Assembly: GCF_003206575.1 (NCBI RefSeq)
Contig: NZ_PZJO01000002.1
Location: forward strand, 407,933-471,932
DNA from: Salinicola endophyticus
Lineage (GTDB): Bacteria > Pseudomonadota > Gammaproteobacteria > Pseudomonadales > Halomonadaceae
DNA: 64,000 nucleotides
Reading direction: 5' to 3'
Shown: piece by piece, positions 9,353-17,906 of the stretch
Position numbering within the stretch: position 1 is the stretch's first letter
Layout of the letters: every line of letters starts with the position of its first letter
Program-made: the position numbers and the translations under genes
The notes under the pieces: generated by a model
Databases searched by the model: none
The model's input: only the letters and a program-made list of their open reading frames with translations
Told to the model about the DNA's origin: nothing

Positions 9353-10027
9353 CTACTGCCTGATGCGCCGGATCTGCATGAAGACCTCGGCCGCTTCCAG
9401 ACCATGGACGGCACCATTGTGCCGCGCCAGATCCAGCAGATGAGGGATACTCCTCGAGTGCGGGAACGCCCGCATTTCGAGGGCATAGGCCTGCAAGGCA
9501 GCTTCTTTGATCGCCAGATAGTATGAGATATCGACAGCGTAACTGGGAAGGAAAGGCACCACGCCCGGACTATTCCATTCCGTGCTGGACATCACCTGAA
9601 AGGCATAGATCTCTTTCACACTGGCATGCGGCTGCGGGCGGCAGGCGGTCAAGACCGCCTGGTGCGCCACCCGGTGATCCACATTCAAGTCGCCATAGTG
9701 GTGCGTGTAGATGATATTGGGCCGCAGCTCTTCGATCACGGCTTCCAGCGGCTGCACCACCTCGATCAATGGCAGGCTGTCCAGGCGATTATCCGGCAGG
9801 TCGAGATAGTAATATTTCTCGACACCCAATAGTTGCCGGGCCGACTCCGCCGCCTGCTGGCGCCGCTCCTGATCCGCAGGGTCAGCGCCGGCTCGCGAAC
9901 TGGTTCCATCGGCCAGAAACAGCGCATAGACGGTGTCCCCTTCCGCCACATGCCGCGCCATGGTACCGCCGCAGCCGAGCGCTTCATCATCGGAATGCGC
10001 CGCCACCACCAGGACGATATTACTCAT
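9353..10027 (-). CDS. PIG-L/LmbE family N-deacetylase
   Basis: 224 residues. The metal-binding motif AHSDDE is at 10-15, variant of AHPDDE, and a second metal/catalytic region is HHYGDLNVDHR at ~108-118. Family members are zinc-dependent deacetylases of N-acetyl sugars. The start overlaps the end of pseI by 8 bases and this is the last gene of the operon. In this setting it probably removes an N-acetyl group from the nonulosonic acid, its nucleotide-activated form or the polymer. The exact substrate is not determinable. Confidence 0.82.
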   Translation of the reverse strand: MSNIVLVVAAHSDDEALGCGGTMARHVAEGDTVYALFLADGTSSRAGADPADQERRQQAAESARQLLGVEKYYYLDLPDNRLDSLPLIEVVQPLEAVIEELRPNIIYTHHYGDLNVDHRVAHQAVLTACRPQPHASVKEIYAFQVMSSTEWNSPGVVPFLPSYAVDISYYLAIKEAALQAYALEMRAFPHSRSIPHLLDLARHNGAVHGLEAAEVFMQIRRIRQ

Positions 10028-11069
10028 CGATCAAGTCCCAGGACGTGGCCATGCCCCGCTCGACGCGCTGCTTGACGCGCCTGCCGATGAGCTGGTCGAA
10101 GTATTTGGGGGCCAACCCGAAGCCCGGCCTGATGCGGCGAATATGGTCAGCGGTAATCCTCTCTCCAGCCTCCAGATCCTTGACGAAATAGAGGGATCGT
10201 CTGAAGTGCCGGTTCCCCGCTTCCGAGGGCTGCCGGTCAAAACCGCGCGCCCCCAGGGCTGACCAGGCATCGAAAGACGCCTGACAAAGTTGCTTCAGCT
10301 CATCGGGTTCGATGGAGAATTCACTGTCCGGGCCCTTGTCGTTTCGACTCAACGTGAAGTGTTTTTCGATCACGCAGGCACCGAGCGCAACCGCGGCCAC
10401 CGAAGCGGTCGTACCCAGGGTATGGTCGGAAAGACCGGGGATGGTCCCGAACCGCTCCGTCAACGCTGGCATCTGACGCAGGTTGGCCTGATCCATCGGC
10501 GCCGGATAGCTGCTGATGCAGTGCAGCAGCACCAGGTTTTCACAGCCACCTTCCCGGGCGACGGCGACCGCCTCGGCGATTTCCGATTCGGAACACATCC
10601 CGGTAGACATGATGATCGGCTTGCCTTTGCTGGCAATGTAACGGATCAGCGGAAGATCGGTCGCCTCGAACGAGGCAATCTTGTAAGCGGGCGTATTCAA
10701 TGATTCCAGCAGATCCACCGCTGACTCATCGAACGGGGTCGAAAAGACCGTGATGCCCATGCTGGCCGCGTACTCGAATATCGCCTGATGCCACTCGAAG
10801 GGCGTCTCGGCCCACCGATAAAGATCGTAGAGCTTGTAACCGCCCCACAGGCCGCCCTGAATCATGAAGTCATCACGATCACAGTCGATGGTCATCGTAT
10901 CAGCGGTGTAGGTCTGTATCTTCACCGCGTGGGCGCCGTTGTCATGGGCCGTCTTGATCGTCTCGAGCGCCCGCTCCAGAGAGCCATTATGGTTGGCCGA
11001 CACCTCGGCGATGATATAAGGCGGGTGACCTTCACCGATCTTACGGCCATCAATTATCGCTGCCATCAT
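10020..11069 (-). CDS. pseI: Pseudaminic acid synthase (NeuB family)
   Basis: NeuB-type synthase: TIM-barrel domain (~1-275) with IIAEVSANHNGS, KIQTYTADTMT, FSTPFDESAVD, YKIAS, MSTGM and GLSDHT blocks, then a SAF/antifreeze-like domain (~285-350, RSLYFVKDLEAGERI). The GGLWGGYKLYDLY segment and overall order match PseI better than sialic acid NeuB. The reaction condenses the 6-deoxy-diamino hexose with phosphoenolpyruvate. Start chosen at the ATG-ATG pair (11069/11066) after a GTGAGG ribosome site; an in-frame GTG nine bases upstream is less likely. Overlaps both neighbours. Confidence 0.9.
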   Translation of the reverse strand: MMAAIIDGRKIGEGHPPYIIAEVSANHNGSLERALETIKTAHDNGAHAVKIQTYTADTMTIDCDRDDFMIQGGLWGGYKLYDLYRWAETPFEWHQAIFEYAASMGITVFSTPFDESAVDLLESLNTPAYKIASFEATDLPLIRYIASKGKPIIMSTGMCSESEIAEAVAVAREGGCENLVLLHCISSYPAPMDQANLRQMPALTERFGTIPGLSDHTLGTTASVAAVALGACVIEKHFTLSRNDKGPDSEFSIEPDELKQLCQASFDAWSALGARGFDRQPSEAGNRHFRRSLYFVKDLEAGERITADHIRRIRPGFGLAPKYFDQLIGRRVKQRVERGMATSWDLIDE

Positions 11070-11772
11070 TGGCCTCACTCGGTCGTTGATACAGGGTGAC
11101 GGCAGCCGTCAGCTGAGTGCCATGGTGCTGCGCGTCTCTCAATTCGAGTCTGAACTCACCGTAATCCAAAAAGGCATGGGGATAACCGTCAGCGTCCAGC
11201 ATCCTGATAAAGTCATAGAGACTACCCAGCTCCAGGGCCTTGGGGATTCGGCTCTGTGCCGGCGTCCGGCGCTGGAAAAGGGTCGGCTCACCGGTCTGGG
11301 GCGTCGGCGCTGGCCCGGTCGATATCATCCAGAGCATGATATCCACGCTCAAGGCGCCCGCTCTCAGATAAATCTGCTGCGCGGTGCCGGACAATGACAG
11401 ATCCCTTTTCGCATAGACCGGGCCGGCGTCCATCTCACCCTCCATACGCAAGGCGCTCAGCTTGGTATGACGATGCCCAGCCATAATCAGATTCTGTAAC
11501 GGGCTCCCGCCGCGACCGTAGGGCACATCGGTCATGTGGAAGCAGACACACTCGTGGCGGTTCCAGATGGATCGCGGAACGATCCAGCTCCAGTGAAGGA
11601 AAAAAATATACCGGGGCGTGATCCGGGTTAATGTCTCCACCAGCGACTCCGGGGAGGAGACCCAGATCCAGTGGGCGTCGGCATCCTCGGACAAGGCGTC
11701 GAAATAGGGCCGATGCCAGGTCTTGCAGCTGGCAAATAGATAAGTGGTCTCGTTAGCCTGGCCAAACGACAT
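11050..11772 (-). CDS. Formyltransferase-like protein of the nonulosonate cluster
   Basis: 240 residues related to the N10-formyltetrahydrofolate-dependent formyltransferases. It keeps the catalytic histidine region as CFHMTDVPYGRGGSPLQNLI (~76-95) and the downstream aspartate in MDAGPVY (~114-120); the usual asparagine two positions before the histidine is replaced by Cys. The cluster lacks a PseH acetyltransferase, so this protein probably acylates the 4-amino group made by PseC, giving a 7-N-formyl nonulosonate. The AGGGG ribosome site supports the ATG. It overlaps pseI and lies one base after the preceding gene. Confidence 0.72.
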   Translation of the reverse strand: MSFGQANETTYLFASCKTWHRPYFDALSEDADAHWIWVSSPESLVETLTRITPRYIFFLHWSWIVPRSIWNRHECVCFHMTDVPYGRGGSPLQNLIMAGHRHTKLSALRMEGEMDAGPVYAKRDLSLSGTAQQIYLRAGALSVDIMLWMISTGPAPTPQTGEPTLFQRRTPAQSRIPKALELGSLYDFIRMLDADGYPHAFLDYGEFRLELRDAQHHGTQLTAAVTLYQRPSEANDGSDN

Positions 11773-11773
11773 G

Positions 11774-12421
11774 TTACCCCTCTGCCTTATGGATCTGCAG
11801 CGTGTAGACCTGCCCCTCGATCTCGAAGTAAGCCGGGTATCGCTCGTTGTCGACCACTCTCAACAGATCGAACTGCTCGCGTAGTGGCCTATCGATATCC
11901 AGGCGACTGTCGCCGGGGCCGCGGCGAGGGTACCAGGAGGGCTCGCCCTGCTGCCGGTGCGGCGTCAGCTCGTCATATCGATCCACGAACCTCAGACACA
12001 TCTCCAGCGTCTTATCGCCCTGTCGTGCCCGCCACTCAGCGCACAGTTCATTGCCCTTGAGCTCGATGACATCTTCGATCCAGATATCGCCGGCATCGGG
12101 TGCTGCGACGGCTTCGATCAGGCAGACGGGGATGCGATTCTTACCTCCCAGTATCTGCCAGGTCATGGGTGCAAAGCCGCGCCCTTGAGGCAGGCGACTC
12201 TCATGCACGACCAGGTTGTGCCGGTTTTTCTGCAACACCTCTTCAGCGACGAGCTTGGTGCAGCCGAGCATGAAGTTGATCCAGCCTGGCCGAATGGCCT
12301 CGATGCGCTCACAGAAGGCCGCGTCAAACCCTTTCGCCGTGAGTCTATCGACCAGTCTCATGGCATAAGGTGTAATCCAAGACTCATTGTCGACCAGCAC
12401 GGTTATCGAACTATTTTTCAT
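11774..12421 (-). CDS. Second formyltransferase-like protein
   Basis: 215 residues. It shares the formyltransferase signature in diverged form: NLVVHESRLPQGRGFAP (~68-84) with the catalytic-type histidine, and PDAGDIW (~110-116) with the aspartate. Unlike its neighbour it keeps an Asn near the histidine, but spacing differs (N-x-x-x-H). The C-terminal ~60 residues (PHRQQGEPSWYPRR, VDNERYPAYFEI) resemble the C-terminal part of sugar formyltransferases. It overlaps pseG by 11 bases. It may act on a different amino group from the neighbour or form a heteromer with it. Confidence 0.65.
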   Translation of the reverse strand: MKNSSITVLVDNESWITPYAMRLVDRLTAKGFDAAFCERIEAIRPGWINFMLGCTKLVAEEVLQKNRHNLVVHESRLPQGRGFAPMTWQILGGKNRIPVCLIEAVAAPDAGDIWIEDVIELKGNELCAEWRARQGDKTLEMCLRFVDRYDELTPHRQQGEPSWYPRRGPGDSRLDIDRPLREQFDLLRVVDNERYPAYFEIEGQVYTLQIHKAEG

Positions 12422-13526
12422 GCATTAACTTCCCCAAGCGCTGGGCACCCAACCCATCGCCAATCGAAGCGGCCTTTTCGGACATCTCAGCGAGGTATTC
12501 GGGCACGGATAAACAGCGACGGATAACGTCATTCAACTGGGTTTCCCCATGTCCGTCTTGCATACGGATGGCCACAGCAGCGCCGGATCTATCCAGCATG
12601 GCCGAGATGAAGCGCTGATTCTCGGCGATCACCAGCAGAATGCTCGGCAGGCCCAGACAGCAGCGCTCCCACGATGTGCTGCCGGCAGCCCCAATCGCCA
12701 GATCAGCCTCGGCCATGCGCCGCGCCATGTCGCTCACGTTGGTGACGACCTCGGTAGGTTGCTCGAGGCTCTGCGCCAGCCGGCTCACCTCATCGGTCCA
12801 TGGCGCAGTGGCGCCCATCACCACCGTGATCCGGCACGTTGCGGGCAGTCCGGCATCGCGCAGGACCCGAAGGACATCCGCGGTGACGTTGTCTTTGTCC
12901 ACCCCGCCCAGACTGACCAGCAACTGTGACAGCCCTGGCCGGGTGGCGCGCCTTTCCAGACTCGGCTGGCGCCACTCGGCGAACTCCGGGCGCAGCAGCG
13001 CATAGTCGGGGCCGACCATCAGGCGGCAGTCTGGCGGCACCAGTCCCGCGTAATCCCCGGCGCGCCGTCCCAGATTCTGATCCAGCAGCAGGTCGGCGAT
13101 GTGCTCACGATCGGCGAGATCATCGATGACCAGCAGCCGCGTACCCGGCGGACGCACTGCCGACTCCCAGCGCGCGTCCAACGCATAGTGATCCACCACC
13201 AGCCAGTCTGGAGCGAGCGACGCTAGTATCGCGGTACTCTCCCGAGCGTCCAACGGCCAGTCGACACCCAACCAGGCCGCGTGGGCAGGCCCCTCAATGG
13301 CCCCATCCGAGGGCGGTGCCTCGGCGACCGCGGGCGCCGCTAGCCGAAACACCTCGAACCCCTCGGCTTCGATACGCGCGATCAGATGTCCGGGAAGCTC
13401 ACGACACAGGAAACAGCACCGCGCCGCGTGATGCTCGCGCAACGCCGCAGCCAGCGTCACGCAACGCATGACGTGCCCGGTACCGATTTCCAGCGAGGCA
13501 TCGACGCGAAAGGCGATGTCAATCAA
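12411..13526 (-). CDS. pseG: PseG, UDP-2,4-diacetamido-trideoxy-altropyranose hydrolase
   Basis: 371 residues, GT-B-like hydrolase related to MurG. The N-terminal GTGHVMRC motif (16-23) carries the catalytic histidine; a C-terminal nucleotide-binding region is GAAGSTSWERCCLGLPSILL. It removes UDP from the 6-deoxy sugar before PseI condensation. No ATG fits: the start is TTG with TAAGG four bases upstream, directly after the pseF stop. GC content is like the genome average, in contrast to pseF. Confidence 0.85.
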   Translation of the reverse strand: MIDIAFRVDASLEIGTGHVMRCVTLAAALREHHAARCCFLCRELPGHLIARIEAEGFEVFRLAAPAVAEAPPSDGAIEGPAHAAWLGVDWPLDARESTAILASLAPDWLVVDHYALDARWESAVRPPGTRLLVIDDLADREHIADLLLDQNLGRRAGDYAGLVPPDCRLMVGPDYALLRPEFAEWRQPSLERRATRPGLSQLLVSLGGVDKDNVTADVLRVLRDAGLPATCRITVVMGATAPWTDEVSRLAQSLEQPTEVVTNVSDMARRMAEADLAIGAAGSTSWERCCLGLPSILLVIAENQRFISAMLDRSGAAVAIRMQDGHGETQLNDVIRRCLSVPEYLAEMSEKAASIGDGLGAQRLGKLMHEK

Positions 13527-13530
13527 AACC

Positions 13531-14244
13531 TTAACACTCTCTGCTGCTGGAATTTTGAGAAAAAAACGTTCTCGCTAGTGCCAGATCGTCTCCATCATCA
13601 ATATCCACAGCACTGGCTAGAGAAATAGGCTCAAAAGCATGATTCGGACCATAAAAATCACCACACTCAATTAGCTTTGGTGCTTTGGCCAGCCAGATCG
13701 CCCCAGTAGGACAGTAAAGTTCAGGCAGATCTTGGGAACGCGAGGCAGCATACTCTTTAAACAAACGGCTTGGCTGTCCGTCCTCACTTAAAGTAGCCGC
13801 CCACCATGGATTCATCCAACCAAACTTAAAACAGCTGATTTGAAAGTCACGCCCTTTTTCCATAAAGCTTTCAATAGAAAGTTGAATATCTATAGAAGAG
13901 CGCAGAGGACAATTTGCCATGAGCTGCGCTACAATGCCATAGCTCTCGCCCCAATAGTCCATAGCTTGCCGAAGTGCTACAGTTGTCGCCATACTGACTG
14001 GTGAATAGTCATCCGCACAATTCACACGTAAAAAAGGCACCTCGGCGCCATATTCTTTAGCAACCTGAGCAATATCCTCATCATCTGTCGAGACCAACAC
14101 CCGATCAAAGACACCCGATTGCAAAGCCGCTTCAATTGTCCAGCCAATCATTGGCTGACCCATGAAGTCAATAATATTTTTACCAGGAATACGTTTGGAC
14201 CCAGCACGAGCAGGTATGATGGCAATATGTTTGCTGGCTACCAT
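13531..14244 (-). CDS. pseF: CMP-pseudaminic acid cytidylyltransferase
   Basis: 237 residues, NeuA/KdsB-like nucleotidyltransferase: IIPARAGSKRIPGKNI at the N-terminus (CTP binding), LVSTDDEDIA, and CPLRSSIDI. It activates the nonulosonic acid as the CMP sugar. Two Met codons are possible; the chosen one has a GGAGG ribosome site nine bases upstream, whereas the ATG at 14253 directly abuts that site. The gene is clearly AT-richer than pseG downstream and begins a low-GC block running to the aldo/keto reductase. Confidence 0.85.
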   Translation of the reverse strand: MVASKHIAIIPARAGSKRIPGKNIIDFMGQPMIGWTIEAALQSGVFDRVLVSTDDEDIAQVAKEYGAEVPFLRVNCADDYSPVSMATTVALRQAMDYWGESYGIVAQLMANCPLRSSIDIQLSIESFMEKGRDFQISCFKFGWMNPWWAATLSEDGQPSRLFKEYAASRSQDLPELYCPTGAIWLAKAPKLIECGDFYGPNHAFEPISLASAVDIDDGDDLALARTFFSQNSSSREC

Positions 14245-14993
14245 AAACACCATCCTCCATCGGCCATAATAGTTTGGCCCGTAATTGCAACATTACCGTC
14301 TTGAATCATACTCTCCAAAGGCCCTGCCAGATCAGCCTCTCTTAACATACGCCTGGACGGAGACAAGGCCGCATAGCGTTTTTCGAACTCAGTATCAACT
14401 CGCCCTTTCACTCCTCCATAGGCAATGCAATTCACTCGAACCTGTTTCTCAGAAAAGCGAACGGCAAGTTCTTTGGTCAAATGCATCAACGCGGCCTTGG
14501 CCACTCCATATTGTATTGGCGACTGGTGAGGATATGCGTCGTACAAGTCTGGATTGGCTGCCACGGCGCCATATTGAGATCCAATATTGGTAATGGTTTT
14601 AAGATCATTCGACTGAGAATTGTAAAGCGCCACTGAAAGCTCGTAAGGAACGATGACATCCAACAAATATTCCTGTTGAAATTCTTCGCGATCCGTTTGC
14701 CCCATTCCGTTAGTCGATAGAGAACTCAGACTTCGCGCATTGTTGACCAAGTGATTGACAATATGACCGGCATCATGCACCTGCTCAATCAGCTTTATTG
14801 CCGCATTTTTTTCCGTTAGATCAACAACGAAGCCTGTCAACTCACCCTCGCCTTGATAATTGGCGATCAGTAAATCGGCTCGACTGCGGCTGGTCGAGGT
14901 AAAAAGGACATTCCAACCTCGTTCAACGAAGTGGGAGACAAAAACGCGGCCAAACTTTCCCGTACCGCCCGTAATCAAGATTGTCTGGGTCAT
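14238..14993 (-). CDS. Short-chain dehydrogenase/reductase, PtmA-like
   Basis: 251 residues. NAD(P) motif TGGTGKFG (8-15), NNARS (~88-92), and catalytic YGVAKAAL (~161-168) with the upstream serine in NIGSQYG. It is similar in context to PtmA, an SDR in Campylobacter flagellin nonulosonate loci. It overlaps the Gfo/Idh gene by ATGA. Together with the next two oxidoreductases it may oxidise and re-reduce a hydroxyl of the sugar, changing stereochemistry; this role is an inference from context. Confidence 0.82.
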   Translation of the reverse strand: MTQTILITGGTGKFGRVFVSHFVERGWNVLFTSTSRSRADLLIANYQGEGELTGFVVDLTEKNAAIKLIEQVHDAGHIVNHLVNNARSLSSLSTNGMGQTDREEFQQEYLLDVIVPYELSVALYNSQSNDLKTITNIGSQYGAVAANPDLYDAYPHQSPIQYGVAKAALMHLTKELAVRFSEKQVRVNCIAYGGVKGRVDTEFEKRYAALSPSRRMLREADLAGPLESMIQDGNVAITGQTIMADGGWCLW

Positions 14994-15886
14994 GATCTAC
15001 CTTGTTCAATAAGCGATACAACTCTCGAGTGGTGCTCCTTAGGTGACTGCACCGTATTGTTTTCGATCCCCCTCACAAAGTCTTCAAGCGCCTTTTTGAA
15101 CGCCGGGAAGGCATCCGTAAAAAGGAGTTCTTTCCACCCCTTCGTTCCGTGCAGCCTTATCGATATCGGGGCCACGGCGTCACCAGTTGCTACAAAACTT
15201 GTTTGGATGCCGCTTTTCCATAAGACCGACAGCATGGCACCTGTGGTTCCATGGTCGCCACTCACGCGAGAAGAAGTTTCGGGTACATCTTCACTCGGCA
15301 AAAATCGTAAACTCGGCTCTATAACATGGACAGCATACTTATCCCAAGATTTTGGCGTCGTAGCAATAATGCTTCGAATTTCGCCCAACGCCAACGATTC
15401 CTCAGCACTCAATCTTAACTCATCGCCATAAGAGAGTGCAGAACAGCTAAATATCTGACCAGGGTATTGTTCCAGATCGTAGAGATAGCCCAAGTCATTC
15501 AAACTCAATGCTATCGGCTTATCTATATAGACAGGAACTCCCGCCTTGAGAAATGGCGCGGCATATTTGTAATGATTCTCTGCATCGTCTCTTGCCAGCA
15601 ACAGGCCATCAACCATACCGATCATGTCATTGGGATGACTCACCACTGTTGGTATTCTGGCTGCACTGGCCACTTTATTAGACAGATTTTGGTCCTGAGT
15701 CCAGATCGAAGTCACCCTAGCAGAAGATAGCTGGCTTTCCGGCCAAGTCTGACGCTCAAGATAACGAGGTATGACAGGGAACCCACAGGCTTCCATGGCC
15801 GCTTTATCGTAACCATTAAAGATCGCCCCCCAAGAATAAGGGTGGCCATTTCCACTCGACAAACCAATCATGCCCAGGTTAAGCAT
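14990..15886 (-). CDS. Gfo/Idh/MocA-type sugar oxidoreductase
   Basis: 298 residues. An N-terminal Rossmann region begins LGMIGLSSGNGH; the DKPIAL motif (~125) corresponds to the EKP motif of the family; the KSWDKYAVHVIEP stretch contains the usual catalytic Asp/His area. The start is the ATG that shares a base with the stop of the upstream reductase gene (TAATG), with GGAAG as ribosome site; an ATG 12 bases earlier is possible. It belongs to the three-gene oxidoreductase set and is low in GC. The substrate is unknown, inferred to be a sugar or CMP-sugar intermediate. Confidence 0.75.
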   Translation of the reverse strand: MLNLGMIGLSSGNGHPYSWGAIFNGYDKAAMEACGFPVIPRYLERQTWPESQLSSARVTSIWTQDQNLSNKVASAARIPTVVSHPNDMIGMVDGLLLARDDAENHYKYAAPFLKAGVPVYIDKPIALSLNDLGYLYDLEQYPGQIFSCSALSYGDELRLSAEESLALGEIRSIIATTPKSWDKYAVHVIEPSLRFLPSEDVPETSSRVSGDHGTTGAMLSVLWKSGIQTSFVATGDAVAPISIRLHGTKGWKELLFTDAFPAFKKALEDFVRGIENNTVQSPKEHHSRVVSLIEQGRS

Positions 15887-16749
15887 TACAACTTCCACAT
15901 AGACGGATTAATCAGAGCTTCATCGTGTGAACACAGAGATGCCGGAGGTTTTATTTGATGAGAACATATGCTGGCAAGAATATCTTCAAGCTGGTTTTGG
16001 CAAGTCACACCGACGACGACCTTATCTATTTGAGGTCGTTGAACGAGACAACCCAAGCAAGCTTCCAACAGTGATATATTCTCATCACGGCACCATTCTT
16101 CGATGCGTAAAAATAGATCAGACCATGGCTTGAAAAATGCAGGCCTATCGTCTTTGCGCATTAAAAGCAACCCTTGCAGGAACGCCGATCGAATATGGAC
16201 TTCAACCCCTGAGTGCTTCAGCTTATCTAACCACCCGGACTCGCGCATGCGCTGGTCGATAATATTCATCGGCGCCTGCACCATATCAAAATCATATCTT
16301 GAAAAAAGTTTCTCCAGCTCTTCTGGCCCGTATACAGAAATACCTATCTTTTTGACAACTCCACGCGCCTTGAAATCACAAAGCGCATTATAGACGTCCT
16401 GCCCATTACGCTCCATAAGATCCAAAGGGCGGTGAAGCAAGAGGCCATAGAGGCTAGATCGATTCAACTTCCTCAGAGAATTCTGTATATGGGTAGCCAC
16501 CCATTCCCCGGCGTTGCTATCGTGAAAATCTCTAGGTGGTAGCTTAGATACCACATCAAAATTCTTGGTACCAACTCGCCCTAACAGAGACTCACTTTCA
16601 CCATAACTGACCGCGGTATCCAGAGTCGTCACGCCAGCCCCATGCGCAATATCTAAAATGCGCCTCACATCTTGTAACCTCACCTTACCAGCGCTATTAG
16701 CAACGCCATAATTCATGCCAAACTGTACGGTTCCGAGCGCTATTTTCAT
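15886..16749 (-). CDS. Aldo/keto reductase
   Basis: 287 residues with a TIM-barrel AKR pattern: LGTVQFGMNYGV at the start, LDTAVSYGESESLLG (catalytic Asp and Tyr), SKLPP (Lys), LLLHRP (His), KKIGISVYGPEEL. The start overlaps the pseC stop (ATGA). AKRs of this kind occur in polysaccharide loci; here it probably reduces a keto-sugar made by the Gfo/Idh or SDR partner. AT-rich relative to pseC. Confidence 0.8.
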   Translation of the reverse strand: MKIALGTVQFGMNYGVANSAGKVRLQDVRRILDIAHGAGVTTLDTAVSYGESESLLGRVGTKNFDVVSKLPPRDFHDSNAGEWVATHIQNSLRKLNRSSLYGLLLHRPLDLMERNGQDVYNALCDFKARGVVKKIGISVYGPEELEKLFSRYDFDMVQAPMNIIDQRMRESGWLDKLKHSGVEVHIRSAFLQGLLLMRKDDRPAFFKPWSDLFLRIEEWCRDENISLLEACLGCLVQRPQIDKVVVGVTCQNQLEDILASICSHQIKPPASLCSHDEALINPSMWKL

Positions 16750-17906
16750 TTCCCCAGCACCTCTGATAGCGCGCGAATTACTGCGTCCTGCTGCGACTCA
16801 CTCAGGGTCGGGAACAGCGGCAGGCTAATCGCCTCGGCGTAGTAGCGCTCCGCCTGGGGGAAGTCTCCGTCGCCAAAACCGAGCGCTCGGTAATAGGGCT
16901 GGGTATGCACCGGGATATAGTGCAGATTGACACCGACACCACGCGAGCGCAGCGCCTCGAACACCTCTCGGTGAGAGGCCGACATCCGCTCCAGTTCGAG
17001 ACGAACGACATAGAGATGTCGGCCGGAGTAGCCATCCGGATGCTGCCAGGGTGTCACCACTGGCAAATCGGCCAACGCCGTGTCATAGCGCGTCGCCAGG
17101 CGATGTCGCTCGGCCACGTAGGCATCCAACCGCTCAGCCTGGGAAACACCCAGCGCGGCCTGAAGTTCGGTCATGCGGTAGTTGAAGCCCAGCGCGATCT
17201 GCTGGTAGTACCAGGGGCCGTCGACCTCATGAGTCATGGCGGCCGGATCGCGCGTAATCCCGTGGCTGCGCAATAGCGTCATTCTCTCGGCCAGACTATC
17301 GTCGTTGGTCAGTGCCATGCCCCCTTCCGCGGTGGTGATGATCTTGACCGGATGAAAGCTGAACACGGTGATATCGCTGTAGCGACCGCTGCCGATGAAC
17401 TCCCCCTGATACTTGCCGCCGACCGCGTGCGAAGCGTCTTCAATGATCCGGAAGCCGAAGCGCTTACCCAGGGCATGGATCGCCTGCATCTCGCAGGGCT
17501 GGCCGCACAGATGCACGGCAACCACCACCTTGGGCAACCGCCCCTGGCGCTCTGCCTCTAGCAGCTTGGCCTCCAGCGCCTTGGGGCAAAGGTTGTAGGT
17601 TCTGGGATCGATATCGACGAAATCGACACTGGCACCGCAATAGCGGCCGCAGTTGGCGGAGGCCACGAAGGTCACCGGGCTGGTCCAGAGCCAATCGCCC
17701 TCCCCCAGGCCCAGTGCCAGACAAGCGATATGCAGCGCCGAGGTGGCACTGTTGACCGCCAGCGCATGCCGGGCGCCCACGTGGGCCGCGAGGGTGCGCT
17801 CGAACCGCGGCACCTGTGGCCCCTGGGTCAGAAAGTCGGACTGCAACACCTTGAGAACGGCATCGATATCCGCCTGATCGATCTCCTGTCGGCCATAAGG
17901 AATCAT
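16746..17906 (-). CDS. pseC: PseC, UDP-4-amino-4,6-dideoxy-AltNAc aminotransferase
   Basis: 386 residues, DegT/DnrJ/EryC1 aminotransferase. Blocks seen: GARHALAVNSATSALHIACLALG, WTSPVTFVASANCGRYCGA, EDASHAVGGKY, and the PLP lysine in FSFHPVKIITTAEGG. It converts the PseB keto product to the 4-amino sugar. The start at 17906 gives MIPYGRQEI, the usual family N-terminus, and overlaps the pseB stop (TGATG); the frame extends upstream but that part overlaps pseB. Normal genomic GC. Confidence 0.92.
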   Translation of the reverse strand: MIPYGRQEIDQADIDAVLKVLQSDFLTQGPQVPRFERTLAAHVGARHALAVNSATSALHIACLALGLGEGDWLWTSPVTFVASANCGRYCGASVDFVDIDPRTYNLCPKALEAKLLEAERQGRLPKVVVAVHLCGQPCEMQAIHALGKRFGFRIIEDASHAVGGKYQGEFIGSGRYSDITVFSFHPVKIITTAEGGMALTNDDSLAERMTLLRSHGITRDPAAMTHEVDGPWYYQQIALGFNYRMTELQAALGVSQAERLDAYVAERHRLATRYDTALADLPVVTPWQHPDGYSGRHLYVVRLELERMSASHREVFEALRSRGVGVNLHYIPVHTQPYYRALGFGDGDFPQAERYYAEAISLPLFPTLSESQQDAVIRALSEVLGK

